Origin: JACVRW01 sp963803245
GTDB taxonomy: Bacteria > Actinomycetota > Thermoleophilia > Solirubrobacterales > Thermoleophilaceae
Reading direction: 5' to 3'
NCBI GenBank assembly: GCA_963803245.1
Contig: CAWDLI010000007.1
Location: 66,534 to 130,533 of the forward strand
Length of the DNA stretch: 64,000 nt
Below are positions 34,699-43,977 of the stretch, piece by piece. Both the position numbers and the translations under genes were made by a program. Under the pieces are notes generated by a model. That model worked only from the letters and a program-made list of their open reading frames with translations, was not told where the DNA came from and made no database searches. Position 1 is the stretch's first letter. Each line of letters begins with the position of its first letter.

Positions 34699-34914
34699 TC
34701 AGCTCAGCTGCGATCCGCAGTCGCCGCAGACGGCGGCACCCTCGGTGAGCCGCATCGAACCTCGGCACACGGGGCAGTCGGCCGCCTGGCCGGCCTCGGC
34801 GGCGGCGAGCGTCGCACCAAGGCGCTGCTCCAGCGTGAGGCCGCGCCCCCGTCCCCCCTGGCAGCGCTCACGCGATGCGAGCCTGCGCGGACTGTCCAGC
34901 ACGGCCGGGGTCAT
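34699..34914 (-). CDS. Small zinc-ribbon protein translationally coupled to lexA
   Basis: 71 residues. CPVC (Cys47/50) and CGDC (Cys63/66) form a zinc ribbon at the C-terminus; Cys18 stands alone in a basic N-terminal region, with a helical LEQRLGATLAAAEAG in between. Its ATG overlaps the lexA stop by 4 nt, so it is co-translated with lexA and presumably SOS-induced. Function unknown; a nucleic-acid or protein-binding role is likely from the fold. Confidence 0.7.
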   Translation of the reverse strand: MTPAVLDSPRRLASRERCQGGRGRGLTLEQRLGATLAAAEAGQAADCPVCRGSMRLTEGAAVCGDCGSQLS

Positions 34915-35525
34915 GGGACCCTCCTGCAGACACCCACCACACGCCCGAGCAGCTCGACGTCGCGGACGAGAATCGGCTGCAGCGCGTCGTTCTCGGGCTG
35001 CAGGCGCACGTGGTCGTCCTCCTTGAAGAAGCGCTTGACCGTGGCCTCGTCCTCGACCAGAGCCACGACGATCTCCCCGTTGGCAGCATTGTCCTGGCGC
35101 CTGACGACGACGTGGTCGCCCTCGAAGATCCCGGCGTTCACCATCGAGTCGCCCTTGACCTTGAGGAGGAACTCGCCCTCGTCGCCACCGGCGATCCCGG
35201 GAACCGCGACGTACTCCTCGATGTTCTCCTCCGCGAGCATCGGGGCGCCCGCGGCGACCTGACCAACCACCGGGAGCCCGCCCGGGGCGACCACCTGCTT
35301 CGCCTTGTCCACCAGGATCTCGAGCGCGCGCGGCTTGGTGGGATCACGCCGGAGCAGACCCACCTTCTCGAGGTTGGCGAGATGCGCGTGCACGGTGGAC
35401 GAGGACGTAAGCCCGATCGCCTTCCCGATGTCGCGGACCGTAGGCGGATAGCCGTGCTCCGCCCCGTAACGCCTGATGTAGTCGAAGATCTCCTGCTGGC
35501 GCTTCGTGAGATTCAGCTCGACCAT
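34911..35525 (-). CDS. lexA: LexA repressor
   Basis: 204 residues. The N-terminal winged HTH is LTKRQQEIFDYIRRYGAEHGYPPTVRDIGKAIGLTSSSTVHAHLANLEK. The cleavage site is Ala92-Gly93 (VAAGAP), the catalytic Ser127 lies in KGDSMVNAGI and Lys164 in ATVKRF, so autoproteolysis is intact. It represses SOS genes and itself; a matching LexA box is 38 nt upstream of the start. It also heads an operon with the zinc-ribbon gene. Confidence 0.97.
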   Translation of the reverse strand: MVELNLTKRQQEIFDYIRRYGAEHGYPPTVRDIGKAIGLTSSSTVHAHLANLEKVGLLRRDPTKPRALEILVDKAKQVVAPGGLPVVGQVAAGAPMLAEENIEEYVAVPGIAGGDEGEFLLKVKGDSMVNAGIFEGDHVVVRRQDNAANGEIVVALVEDEATVKRFFKEDDHVRLQPENDALQPILVRDVELLGRVVGVCRRVP

Positions 35526-35563
35526 CTAGCTCTCCCCTCGCAGCCTTCGCGTATGTGGTGCCT

Positions 35564-35577
35564 CGAACATGTGTTCG
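35564..35577. promoter_or_regulatory. LexA (SOS) box
   Basis: CGAACATGTGTTCG fits the Gram-positive LexA consensus CGAAC-N4-GTTCG and lies just upstream of lexA, indicating autoregulation. Confidence 0.92.
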
Positions 35578-35652
35578 TAAACGTACACCGGTCCCCGGAC
35601 GACATCAAGGGCTGAAAGACGACGGCCGCGCGGCTCTATACTCGGCCGCCAC

Positions 35653-35738
<86 letters not shown>

Positions 35739-35770
35739 TAGAACTCGGCCGGCCGGCCGGGCTCAGTTCC

Positions 35771-36082
35771 TCAGTAGTTAACGCCCGCCAGCGCCAGCGG
35801 CCGGACCAGGCTGTGGAGGTGATGGACCTCCGGCTCGGGCCAGCTGGTGAGCCGGCCTCCCATCAGCGCCGCGGCGGCCGGGCGGAGCCGCTCTTCCACG
35901 AAGCGGTCGTGATCTTTGCGCGTCTTCCACACATCGAAGATCCGCATCCGTCCATCGTCGGTGACGGCGGCGGTATGAACGATCAACCCTCGGGGTGGCT
36001 CGTCATGCATCCGGATGCTGGCAGCGACAGAGTCGTACTCCTCCTGCCCTACATCGGTCGTGTACTGAATGACTACCGGCAT
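35771..36082 (-). CDS. Small ABM-like (dimeric alpha/beta-barrel) protein
   Basis: 103 residues: MPVVIQYTTDVGQEEYDSVAASI, GLIVHTAAVTDDGRMRIFDVWKTRKDHDRFVEERLRPAAAAL. This is the beta-alpha-beta pattern of antibiotic-biosynthesis-monooxygenase-like ferredoxin-fold proteins. Function unknown. It converges with tRNA-Leu. Confidence 0.72.
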   Translation of the reverse strand: MPVVIQYTTDVGQEEYDSVAASIRMHDEPPRGLIVHTAAVTDDGRMRIFDVWKTRKDHDRFVEERLRPAAAALMGGRLTSWPEPEVHHLHSLVRPLALAGVNY

Positions 36083-36281
36083 GACCGACCCCCCCGCTTG
36101 TGCTTTGAAACCGCTGAGTGGTTAGCCCCTCGTGCTGTATCGCCGTTTTCAGCGCCTCACAAACCTCTTTGGCCCCCCTTGCTGAGCAACTGCGGCGGGC
36201 GTATGGTGATCGCCACCAAGCAAAGCGCCCCGGAGAACGCTTTTGACGACCTGGGGCAAGCCAAGGAAAGGTGAGCTCCCC

Positions 36282-36764
36282 ATGCTCAAGAGCACGGCAA
36301 CGCCGCCTTCCGCTCCCCCCGGGGACACGGCCACCCTCACCATCGTGGAGCCATTGGTCGAGCGGTTCTGGGGCGAAGCGAGGCAGACGATGGAAGTCGC
36401 AGCCGGCCAGGTCGAGGAAGCGTTGCGATCGGCCCGGGAAGGCAAGACCCACGACGGTCGGCCGGTCTATGACGAGGCCGCAATCGAGGAACTGGGGGTC
36501 GAGCTGTCGGACGCGATGCAGCTCGTCCGGGAGGTACGCCGCGGCGGCTCGGGCGACCTGCGCGTCACGGCCGACAGGGCGATGCTGGCCCGCGCGGTCC
36601 AGGGTTGCCTGGTCCGGACGGCCGAGGACATCGCCGGCCTGGCCGGGTCGGTCGGGCTCGACAACCCGGAAATCCACGCCGACCTGCGTATCGAGCTCGG
36701 CGCGATCGAGGAGTGGCTGGACGACCTGGCGGCCCTGGCGGACTGGACGCACCCCGTGGACTGA
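36282..36764 (+). CDS. Uncharacterised helical protein
   Basis: 160 residues. ATG 36282 has AAAGGTGAG upstream, better than an ATG 13 codons earlier. The sequence is acidic and helical with regular Leu/Ala heptads (FWGEARQTMEVAAGQVEEALRSARE, IEELGVELSDAMQLVREVRRGG, IELGAIEEWLDDLAALA). No signal peptide or membrane helix. I do not recognise a family. Confidence 0.6.
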   Translation: MLKSTATPPSAPPGDTATLTIVEPLVERFWGEARQTMEVAAGQVEEALRSAREGKTHDGRPVYDEAAIEELGVELSDAMQLVREVRRGGSGDLRVTADRAMLARAVQGCLVRTAEDIAGLAGSVGLDNPEIHADLRIELGAIEEWLDDLAALADWTHPVD

Positions 36765-36786
36765 CCATGTGGCACCGGCGAAGCGG

Positions 36787-37158
36787 ATGAACGAAGCCGA
36801 GCGGCGATCGCTGATCCTGCGGTACTGGGAGAACGGCGGTAGTGATCCGGGCGTCGCCCGCGAGACCTACCACGACGACGCGGTGCTCGAGTTCCCGCAG
36901 TCCGGCGAGCGTTTCGACGGCCTGGCCAACTTCCAGGAGTGGCGAAGCGAGTACCCCGCGGGAGTCGAGCTCGTGATGGGCGAGCTGAGAGGCCAGGGGG
37001 ACCTGTGGGTCGGGGAGGGAACGATCAGCTACGACGGCGGCCCCAAGCAGCCCGTCGTGAACATCCTCGAGTTCCGGGGCGCCAAGGTGGCCCGGGAGAC
37101 GATCTACGTCACCGAGCCCTGGGACGCCCCGGAGTGGCGTGCCCGCTGGCGCGCCTAG
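36787..37158 (+). CDS. SnoaL-like (NTF2-fold) protein
   Basis: 123 residues: NEAERRSLILRYWENGGSDPGVARETYHDDAVLEFPQSGERFDGLANFQEWRSEYPAGV and the paired strands LWVGEGTISYDGGPKQPVVNILEFRGAKVARETIYV are typical of NTF2-like polyketide cyclase/isomerase folds. Role unknown. It overlaps the following convergent gene's stop by 4 nt and lies 22 nt after the helical protein gene. Confidence 0.82.
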   Translation: MNEAERRSLILRYWENGGSDPGVARETYHDDAVLEFPQSGERFDGLANFQEWRSEYPAGVELVMGELRGQGDLWVGEGTISYDGGPKQPVVNILEFRGAKVARETIYVTEPWDAPEWRARWRA

Positions 37159-37760
37159 GGCAGCCCCGTCGGCGTCTCGACGCAGACGATCTGCTGGCTG
37201 GTCTCCCCCGGCGCCAGGGTGGAGCCGCCGTTCTCGTCGACCGCGATGACGAGCGGAGCATCGCCCTGATCGGCCCATTGGATGACCTCGTCGGTCCAGA
37301 AGCGCTGCGCCGCGGACACGCCCGGCACGTCCTGATTGCGGCCCAGTAGGTACGCCTCGCCCCAGGTCGGCAGGCGCAGGCCGATGTTGCCGCAGGTGTC
37401 GAGCGCGGTGGCGAGGGTGCCGGCGGACCCACCGCCGGCGCACAGCCGCCCGAGCAGAGCCGCTCCGCCGTGGCAGCGGAACAGCGTGGACTCCTGGATG
37501 TCGGCGTTGGTGAGCGTGTCGTCCACCACGTCCACGCCCAGGAAGCTGTGGACGTCGAAGGTGTTGATGGTCCCGTCCTTGACGTCGCCGCTCTGGATCT
37601 CGTCGTTGCCGATGTCGACCGACTTCACCTGCCCATCGATGATGTCGGTGCTGCCGATCGTGTTGACCGCGTAGGCGGTGCCGCCCAGGGCGATGAACAC
37701 GCCCACGGTCGACATCACGTTGGCGTAGCTGAGGCGCCTGGACAGCCTGCGAAGCATCAC
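37155..37760 (-). CDS. Exported protein of the Thermoleophilia RLSYANVMST family
   Basis: 201 residues. The leader RRLSRRLSYANVMSTVGVFIALGGTAYA is a marker found in many paralogous secreted proteins of Solirubrobacterales. It is followed by five-residue-spaced repeats (IGSTDIIDG, VKSVDIGND, IQSGDVKDG, INTFDVHS), suggesting a small beta-solenoid, then a Cys-rich domain with FRCHGGAALL, RLCAGGG, DTCGNIGLRLPTWGEAYLL and a terminal QIVCVETP. The second domain resembles a C-type-lectin-like or Fib-succ type sheet only by pattern. Function unknown; likely cell surface. Confidence 0.75.
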   Translation of the reverse strand: MMLRRLSRRLSYANVMSTVGVFIALGGTAYAVNTIGSTDIIDGQVKSVDIGNDEIQSGDVKDGTINTFDVHSFLGVDVVDDTLTNADIQESTLFRCHGGAALLGRLCAGGGSAGTLATALDTCGNIGLRLPTWGEAYLLGRNQDVPGVSAAQRFWTDEVIQWADQGDAPLVIAVDENGGSTLAPGETSQQIVCVETPTGLP

Positions 37761-37847
37761 TTCGCCCCCTTTCGCGGCCGCTTGGGCCGGCTCGAGCGTT
37801 GAGGGAGCGAGTCTCTCCGATGACCGTTACCGGGTCGTTACGGCGCT

Positions 37848-37877
37848 GAGGCGCCGCCCCGCGCGGGGCGGCGCCTC
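37848..37877 (-). terminator. Strong hairpin after the ArsR-SRPBCC gene
   Basis: A perfectly symmetrical 30-nt palindrome, GAGGCGCCGCCCCGC/GCGGGGCGGCGCCTC, 18 nt beyond the stop at 37895. No U-run follows; it may act as a two-way terminator. Confidence 0.55.
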
Positions 37878-37894
37878 GGAACCGTGCCGTGCCC

Positions 37895-38674
37895 TCAGGC
37901 GAAGGACTCGGAGTAGCGCTGCGATCCGGGTGTCTCGAGCTGCTCGCCGGTCTCGAGCAGGGTCTTGAGACCGGAGAGGATCATCGGCCAGCCGCCGTAG
38001 AGCTCCGCGTTGGCGTCGGCGGGCAGCTCGTCGTGGACGACCGTCAGCCGGCACGAGGTGCCGACCGGCTCGATCTCCCAGGTGACCCTCGAGGTCCCCT
38101 GGGCCTTCACGTCATCACTCCACAGGGCGGTGAAGCTCTGCACCAGCCGCCGCGGTGGGTCGACCTCCAGGTTCTCGCCCTCCGCGATCGGCATTCCGGC
38201 GCCCGCGTGCACGGACTCGTAGCGCGAGCCGGGAGCCCAGTCCGAGCTGACACCCACGCCGAAGTTGTACTTCTGCCGCAGCTCCGGGGTCGTGATCGCC
38301 TCCCACAGGCGCTCCGGGGTCGTCTTGATGTAGATCTCGAACACCTTCTCCATGAGGTCCTCCTCGAGTGTCTTCTTGAGCCCGCTGAGCGTCGCGGCCC
38401 AGGGCTCGGCGTATTTGCTCACCCACCTGTCGTGGACGAGCCGGATCGGGACCGGGTTCAGGAAGTGGAGCTTCTCGCGCCCACGCCGCCGCGTGGTCAC
38501 GAGGTTCGCCTCCTCGAGCACCTTCAGGTGCTTCATCACGCCGAAGCGGGTCATCGGCAGCCGCTGCTCCAGTGCGCTGAGCGTCTGCCCGTCCTCCTTG
38601 AACAGCTCGTCGAGGAGGCTCCGTCGCGTCGGATCCGCGAGTGCCCTGAACACCTGGTCCATGTCCGGCATCAT
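37895..38674 (-). CDS. Fused ArsR-family HTH and SRPBCC (AHSA1) protein
   Basis: 259 residues in two domains: an N-terminal ArsR HTH (FRALADPTRRSLLDELFKEDGQTLSALEQRLPMTRFGVMKHLKVLEEANLVTTRRRGREKLHFLN) and, from ~95, an AHSA1 domain (VFEIYIKTTPERLWEAITTPELRQKYNFG ... RVTWEIEPVGTSCRLTVVHDEL ... GGWPMILSGLKTLLETGE). It joins in one chain what 33330-34155 encodes as two genes, so the ligand domain may directly control DNA binding. ATG 38674 is preferred to the GTG at 38692, which falls inside the operator. Confidence 0.88.
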   Translation of the reverse strand: MMPDMDQVFRALADPTRRSLLDELFKEDGQTLSALEQRLPMTRFGVMKHLKVLEEANLVTTRRRGREKLHFLNPVPIRLVHDRWVSKYAEPWAATLSGLKKTLEEDLMEKVFEIYIKTTPERLWEAITTPELRQKYNFGVGVSSDWAPGSRYESVHAGAGMPIAEGENLEVDPPRRLVQSFTALWSDDVKAQGTSRVTWEIEPVGTSCRLTVVHDELPADANAELYGGWPMILSGLKTLLETGEQLETPGSQRYSESFA

Positions 38675-38676
38675 AG

Positions 38677-38692
38677 GTGACCGTTTGGTCAC
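38677..38692. promoter_or_regulatory. Operator of the ArsR-SRPBCC gene
   Basis: GTGACC-GTTT-GGTCAC is a perfect 6+6 inverted repeat lying 2 nt upstream of the start codon, placed to allow autorepression. Confidence 0.65.
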
Positions 38693-38708
38693 ATGTCAAC
38701 CCAGGCGG

Positions 38709-39469
38709 TCAGGTCACGCGGTGGCCGTGCGTATAGACGTTCACGCTGCCGCCACGGGCGAAGCCGGCCAGCGTGATGCCCCTGTCGTCCGCGAGCTCGA
38801 CCGCCAGCGACGTCGGAGCGCCCACTCCCACCAGGATCGGAGCTCCGGCGCGGGCGGCCTTCTGGACGAGCTCGAAGGCGAGCCGGCCGCTCACGCACAG
38901 GATTCGCTCGCTCAGCGGGAGCGCACCGTCGAGCAGGACCCGGCCGATCACCTTGTCCATGGCGTTGTGGCGACCCACGTCCTCGCGCACGAGCAGCATC
39001 TCGCCGGCGGCGTCGAACAGGCCGGTCGCGTGGAGGCCGCCGGTGCGCTCGAACCCGGGCTGGCGCAGGCGGTCGGGGAGCACGGCGAGCAACCCGCGCT
39101 CGATCGACGGCCCGCCCTCCACTCGCGGAGCGATGGACTCCACCTCCTCGAGCGCGCCCTTGCCGCAGATGCCGCAGGAGGAGGTGGTGTAGAAGCGGCG
39201 GCTCGGAGGTGCGGACGGCGCCGGGGGAGAGTGCGTCCACGGTGTTGGCGGCCAGGTCCTCTGGGAGCGTCATCTCCGGCGGGCTCTCGACGATGCCCTC
39301 GCCATAGAGGAAGCCGGCCGCCAGCTCGAGGTCGTGGCCGGGGGTGCGCATGGTCACGGCGACCGGCTCGCCGTTCAGCCGGATCTCGAGCGGCAGCTCG
39401 ACGGCGACCTCGTCCGGCTGGCCGTCGCGCTCTACCGCCTTCGACATGGAGGCGGCGGAGGCGTCCATG
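38709..39469 (-). pseudogene. fdhD: FdhD sulfurtransferase, one frameshift
   Basis: FdhD transfers sulfur to the molybdenum cofactor of formate dehydrogenase. From ATG 39469 the frame gives EVAVELPLEIRLNGEPVAVTMRTPGHDLELAAGFLYGEGIV; near 39203 the homology jumps to another frame, which continues RFYTTSSCGICGKGALEE (the CGxC sulfur-carrying loop), LLVREDVGRHNAMDKVIG and GRLAFELVQKAARAGAPILVGVGAPTS. All functional motifs are conserved on both sides of one indel. It starts 1 nt after the fdhF stop. The break is as likely a sequencing error as a real loss. Confidence 0.85.
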
Positions 39470-39470
39470 G

Positions 39471-41573
39471 CTAGTCGGCGCCGACGAGCGGCTCGGCCCG
39501 GACGGCCTCGGGCGCCGGCGCGGCGTCGCCAACCGGCTCGACGGCCACCGCCACGACCTTGTACTCCGGGCACGACGTGTTGACGTCCGCCGACTGGCCG
39601 ATCAGGAGGTTGGTGCGCACCTCGGGGAAGTGGAACGCGGTGAACACGTGACCCGGCTCGATTCGCTCGGTGATCCGCGCGGCCAGCTCGATCTGCCCGC
39701 GCCTGCTGCGCACGGTCACGGTCTCGCCGTCGGCGATCCCGAGCCCGGCGGCGTCGTCGGGGTGCACCTCGAGCCAGTCCGCGCTCATCAGCTCGAGGTT
39801 GCCCGTCCTGCGCGTCATCGTGCCCGCGTTGTAGTGCTCGAGCCTGCGGCCGGTGACCAGGATCAGCGGGAACTGCTCGTCCGCCTGGTCGCCGGGCGGC
39901 TTGTAGGGCAGCGGCGCGAAGCGGGCGCGACCGCCCTCGAGCTCGAAATGGTCCGTGTAGAGGATGGGGGTGTCGGTGCCGTCGGGAGCGACCGGCCACT
40001 GGAGCCCTCCGCGGCCGACGCGCTCGTGGCTGATCCCGGCGTAGCGCGGCGTCATCTCGGCGATCTCGTCCATCACGTCGCTGGGCGTCTCGTAGCCCAT
40101 GTCGTGCCCGAGCGCCTTCGAGACCGTGGTGAGGATCTCGAAATCGGTCTTGGCCGCGCCGGGCGGCTCGTTGGCGGCGGTCGACCAGCTGCAGCCGGCG
40201 CTCGGCGTTGGTGAACGTGCCGGTCTTCTCGAGGAACGAGGACGCGGGCAGGATCACGTCGGCGTACTTGGTCGTCTCGGTCTCGAAGATGTCCTGGCAG
40301 ACGAGGAAGTCGAGCGACTCGAGCGCGTGCGGCCACGTGCGCTGTGTCCGGGTCGGTCTGCGCCACGTCCTCGCCGAAGATGTACATCGCCTTCAGCCGG
40401 CCCTCCACCGCGGCGTCGAACATCTCCGGGATCTTCATCCCGCGCTCGCGCTTCATCTCGACGCCCCAGCGGCGCTCGAACGGCGGACGTGACCTCGTCG
40501 TCCGCCACCGAGCGGTAGTCGGTGAAGGTGTCGGGCAGGGCGCCGTGGTCGGACGAGCCCTGCACGTTGTTCTGGCCGCGCAGCGGCAGCAGCGCCGCGC
40601 CGGGACGGCCGACGTTGCCGGTCATCAGGGCGAGGTTGCAGATCAGCTGGACCGACTCGGACCCGTACAGGTGCTCGGTCACGCCGAGGCCCCAGAGGAT
40701 GCAGGCGCGCTCGGCGCCGGCGTAGAGGTGCGCGGCCGCCTCGATGTCCGCCGCCGGGACGCCGGTGATCTCCTCCACGTTCGCGGGCGTGTAGGTGGAC
40801 ACCAGGTCGGCCACGGCGTCGAAGCCCTCGGTGCGCGCGTTCACGAACCCGTGGTCCACCAGGTCGTCGCGGATCACCACGTGCGCGAGGCCGTTGAGGA
40901 GGGCCGCGTTGGTGCCGGGCCGGTTGCCGAGGTGCAGCTGCCCGTAGTCGGCGAGCTCGATGCGGCGCGGGTCGGCGGTGATCAGCTTCAGGCCCTTGAT
41001 GGCGGCCTGCTTGATGCGCGCGCCCACCACCGGGTGTCCCTGGGTCGGGTTGACCCCGATGAGCAGTGCCACCTCTGCAGCCTCGATGTCGTCGAACGAG
41101 CCGGTGGCCCCCGAGAGGCCGAACGACCTGCGCAGGGCGAACGACGTGGGCGAGTGGCAGACGCGCGAGCAGTTGTCGATGTTGTGGGTGCCGATCGCGG
41201 CGCGCATCAGGCGCTGCATCACGTAGCAGTCCTCGTTGGTCGCGCGCGAGGATGCGAGCCCGGCGATCGCGTCGGGGCCGTGCTCGGACTTGATGCGCCC
41301 GAGGGCGTCGGTGATGCGGCCGATCGCCTCCTCCCACGAGGCCAGGCGGAAGCCGCCGCTCTCGCGCACGAGCGGCGCGGTGAGGCGGTCGCGCGAGCGC
41401 GAGAACTGGTGCGCGAAGCGGCCCTTCACGCAGGTGTGCCCCTTGTTCGCGGGGCCGTCCATCGCCGGGCTGATCGACATGATCCGCCCGCCCACGCGGT
41501 GGGCCTCCAAACGGCAGCCCACGCCGCAGTACCCGCAGGTCGTGGTGGTTGTGGCGTCGAAGCGGTCGGTCAC
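39471..41573 (-). pseudogene. fdhF: Molybdopterin formate dehydrogenase alpha subunit, about three frameshifts
   Basis: Catalytic subunit of a NAD-linked formate dehydrogenase. GTG 41573 opens a [4Fe-4S] site (CGYCGVGC ... GHTCVKGRF), SWEEAIGRITDAL, and NIDNCSRVCHSPTS, where Cys (not selenocysteine) should ligate Mo or W; then GVNPTQGHPV and GQNNVQGSSDHGALP. The frame breaks near 40490, again near 40345 and near 40185, after which VILPASSFLEKTGTFTNAERR and, to the end, LILVTGRRLEHYNAGTMTRRTGNLE...EVHPDDAAGLGIADGE continue. Expected length about 700 residues is preserved overall. Its start overlaps the iron-sulfur gene stop by 4 nt. Confidence 0.87.
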
Positions 41574-42229
41574 CGCACACCTCCTTCGTCCTCAGTGTAG
41601 GCCGCCGACACCATCTCGACGAGCGAATGCTCGGTGATCGCGTCGGTCGGGCAGGTGTCCGCACAGGCGCCGCACGAGACGCAGGTTGAGTCCACGAAGC
41701 CCGAGTCCAGGCCGGCCGTGATCCCGGAGTGGAAGCCGCGGCCCGTGGCCGTCAGCGCGAACGCGCCCTGCACCTCGTCGCACGCGCGCACGCAGCGCCC
41801 GCACGAGATGCAGAGCTCGTGCTGCAGGGCCAGGTAGGGGTGGCGCTCGTCGTGCGCCGGGCGGCGGCGCTCGCCCTGCCAGCGCGGCTCGCCGATCTCG
41901 AAGAAGCGCGCCACCTGGGCCAGCTCCGTGTGCTCGGCCGGGGGCTCGGGAAGCTCGGAGAGCACGAGCTCGACCGTGGCGGCCGCGATGCGCCGGGCCG
42001 TGGCGTCCTCGGTGTCGACCTGCATGTCCGCGCGGCAGGGCGTGGTGCACGCCGCAACCGGCGCGGCGGCTCCCTCCATCCCGACCATGCAGACGCGGCA
42101 GGCGCCGAAGGGGGCCATGCGGTCGTCGAAGCAGAGCGTCGGCACATAACGGCCGGCGGCGCGCGCCGCATCGAGGAGCGTCGCGCCCGGCTCGACCTCC
42201 ACCGCCTGTCCGTCGACCTCGACTCTCAT
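41570..42229 (-). CDS. Iron-sulfur subunit of formate dehydrogenase (NuoG/HoxU-like)
   Basis: 219 residues. An N-terminal [2Fe-2S] domain has Cys33, Cys44, Cys47 and Cys61; the 2x[4Fe-4S] ferredoxin half has CISCGRCVRAC and CVSCGACADTCPTDA. A NuoG-like His-box helix lies between. It would pass electrons from the molybdopterin subunit to the diaphorase subunit. ATG 42229 overlaps the NuoEF gene stop by 4 nt. Confidence 0.9.
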   Translation of the reverse strand: MRVEVDGQAVEVEPGATLLDAARAAGRYVPTLCFDDRMAPFGACRVCMVGMEGAAAPVAACTTPCRADMQVDTEDATARRIAAATVELVLSELPEPPAEHTELAQVARFFEIGEPRWQGERRRPAHDERHPYLALQHELCISCGRCVRACDEVQGAFALTATGRGFHSGITAGLDSGFVDSTCVSCGACADTCPTDAITEHSLVEMVSAAYTEDEGGVR

Positions 42230-43962
42230 CGGTCCCCCGGGTCGTCCTCGCGGCGCTCCTCCGGACGGCGCGAGTACGGGTCGTCGGGCTCGTCCTCGGG
42301 CCCCGCGGGACCGGACAGTCCGAGCTCTTCCGGGAAGTGCTGGATCAGGCTGCGGATCGGTGCCGGCATGCCGCCGCCGTGGGCGCAGAGCGAGCCGAGC
42401 TCGAGCGTCTCGAGCAGGGCCTCCAGCCGCGAGCGGTCCACGTCCCCGGGCGAGTCGACCATCTCGAACGCGCGCTGCAGGCCGATCCGGCACGGGAAGC
42501 ACTTGCCACAGCTCTCGTGGGCGCCGAACTCGAGCAGGTGGCGCGCCAGGGCGCGCATGTCGGTGCGCTCGTCGAAGGCGAGAACGCCGCCGTGCCCGAC
42601 CATGCAGCCCTCGGCGGCAAGCTCGTCGAAGTCGAACGGCGTGTGGAGCTTCGAGCCCGGGAGGATGCCGCCGAGCGGCCCCCCGATCTGCACGGCCTTG
42701 ATCTCGTGGCCGTCCTTGAGGCCGCCGCCCAGCTCGTTGCAGATCTCGGCCACCGGCGTGCCGAAGCGCACCTCGTACATGCCCGGCCGCTCGAAGCGGT
42801 CGTTCAGGCACACGAGCTTCGTGCCGGGCGTGGCGCCCGGGCTGAGTGCCGCGTAGGCCTCGTGCCCGTGCAGGGCGATGAAGCCCATGTTGCAGAGCGT
42901 CTCGACGTTGTGGACGACGGTGGGCTTGCCGTGCCAGCCGCGCTCGGCCGGGAACGGCGGCCGCGCTGACACCGTGCCGCGGAAGCCCTGGAGCGACGCG
43001 AGCAGCGCGGTCTCCTCCCCCACCACGTAGGAGCCGGCGCCCTCCTCGATCTCCACGTCGAACGCGAAGTCGGTGCCGTGGATGCCCTCGCCGAGGTGGC
43101 CCTCGGCACGCGCCCGCTCCACCGCCTCTCGCAGGATCGGCATCGAGCGCGGGTACTCGGAGCGCACGAACACGAAGCCCTGCCGGGCGCCGACCGCGTA
43201 CGCGGCGAGCGCCATCCCCTCGAGCAGCAGCTCGGGGGTGCGCTCCATCAGGAGCTTGTCGATGTACGAGCCCGGATCGCCCTCGTCGCCGTTGACCACG
43301 ATCACCCTGTCGGGGTCGCTCGCCTTGGCGGCGAACTCCCACTTCGTGCCTGCGGGGAAGCCGGCGCCGCCGCGGCCGCGCACGTTGGCCTCCTTCACCT
43401 CGGCGAGCAGCTGCTCGGGCGTGAGGTTCGCGAGGGCATGACGGAGCCCCTTGAAGCTGCCCTCCGCGAGCAGCACCGGCTCGTCGAGCACGCTCCCGCC
43501 GGCCGGCTCGCCGGCCGCCTCGGACGCGCCCGCCGCGACACGGTCGGCCACGCCCGGACCGGCGTCGACCACGTCGCCGTCGCGCACCGCCGCCGCCGTG
43601 TGGCAGAAGCCGAGGCAGACGGTCGCGCCGAGCGAGACCTCGCCGTCGCCTGAGCGCTCCCCCGGCGCGAGGCCGAGCCGCTCCCCCACCGCCGCCACGT
43701 GGCTGCCGAAGTCCGACGCCCAGCAGGCCGTGCCGGTGCAGACCGACACGTGGCGCCGCCCGCGCGGCTGGGTGAGGTCGTCGTAGAAGGTGGAGATGCC
43801 GTAGACGGTGGCCTCGGGGAGGCCGGAGAGCGCGGCCGCCTCGCGGCGGTCCTCGTCGGTGATCTCTCCGCGCCGGTCCATCGCCTCCTTGAGCGCGGCG
43901 AGCGCCGTGGGGCGCTCCTCGCGCTCCCGTGCCCGGAGCAGATCGGTGAGGTTTCTCGACAT
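42226..43962 (-). CDS. NuoE-NuoF fusion, NADH-binding diaphorase subunit of formate dehydrogenase
   Basis: 578 residues. Residues 1-~125 form a NuoE-like thioredoxin-type [2Fe-2S] domain (Cys75, Cys80, Cys116, Cys120). From ~170 comes NuoF: RGRGGAGFPAGTKWEF (FMN site), VVNGDEGDPGSYIDKLLME, GAGSYVVGEETALLASLQG (NADH site), and ESCGKCFPCRIG with a later LCAHGGG for the [4Fe-4S] cluster. It couples formate oxidation to NAD+ reduction. The gene lies between fhs and the iron-sulfur subunit. Confidence 0.93.
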   Translation of the reverse strand: MSRNLTDLLRAREREERPTALAALKEAMDRRGEITDEDRREAAALSGLPEATVYGISTFYDDLTQPRGRRHVSVCTGTACWASDFGSHVAAVGERLGLAPGERSGDGEVSLGATVCLGFCHTAAAVRDGDVVDAGPGVADRVAAGASEAAGEPAGGSVLDEPVLLAEGSFKGLRHALANLTPEQLLAEVKEANVRGRGGAGFPAGTKWEFAAKASDPDRVIVVNGDEGDPGSYIDKLLMERTPELLLEGMALAAYAVGARQGFVFVRSEYPRSMPILREAVERARAEGHLGEGIHGTDFAFDVEIEEGAGSYVVGEETALLASLQGFRGTVSARPPFPAERGWHGKPTVVHNVETLCNMGFIALHGHEAYAALSPGATPGTKLVCLNDRFERPGMYEVRFGTPVAEICNELGGGLKDGHEIKAVQIGGPLGGILPGSKLHTPFDFDELAAEGCMVGHGGVLAFDERTDMRALARHLLEFGAHESCGKCFPCRIGLQRAFEMVDSPGDVDRSRLEALLETLELGSLCAHGGGMPAPIRSLIQHFPEELGLSGPAGPEDEPDDPYSRRPEERREDDPGDR

Positions 43963-43977
43963 GGTCAGCCGCTGGGC

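Noticed and set aside
41113..41170. Selenocysteine in the formate dehydrogenase
   Set aside because: The active-site position is a normal Cys codon (NCSRVCHSP); no in-frame TGA there.
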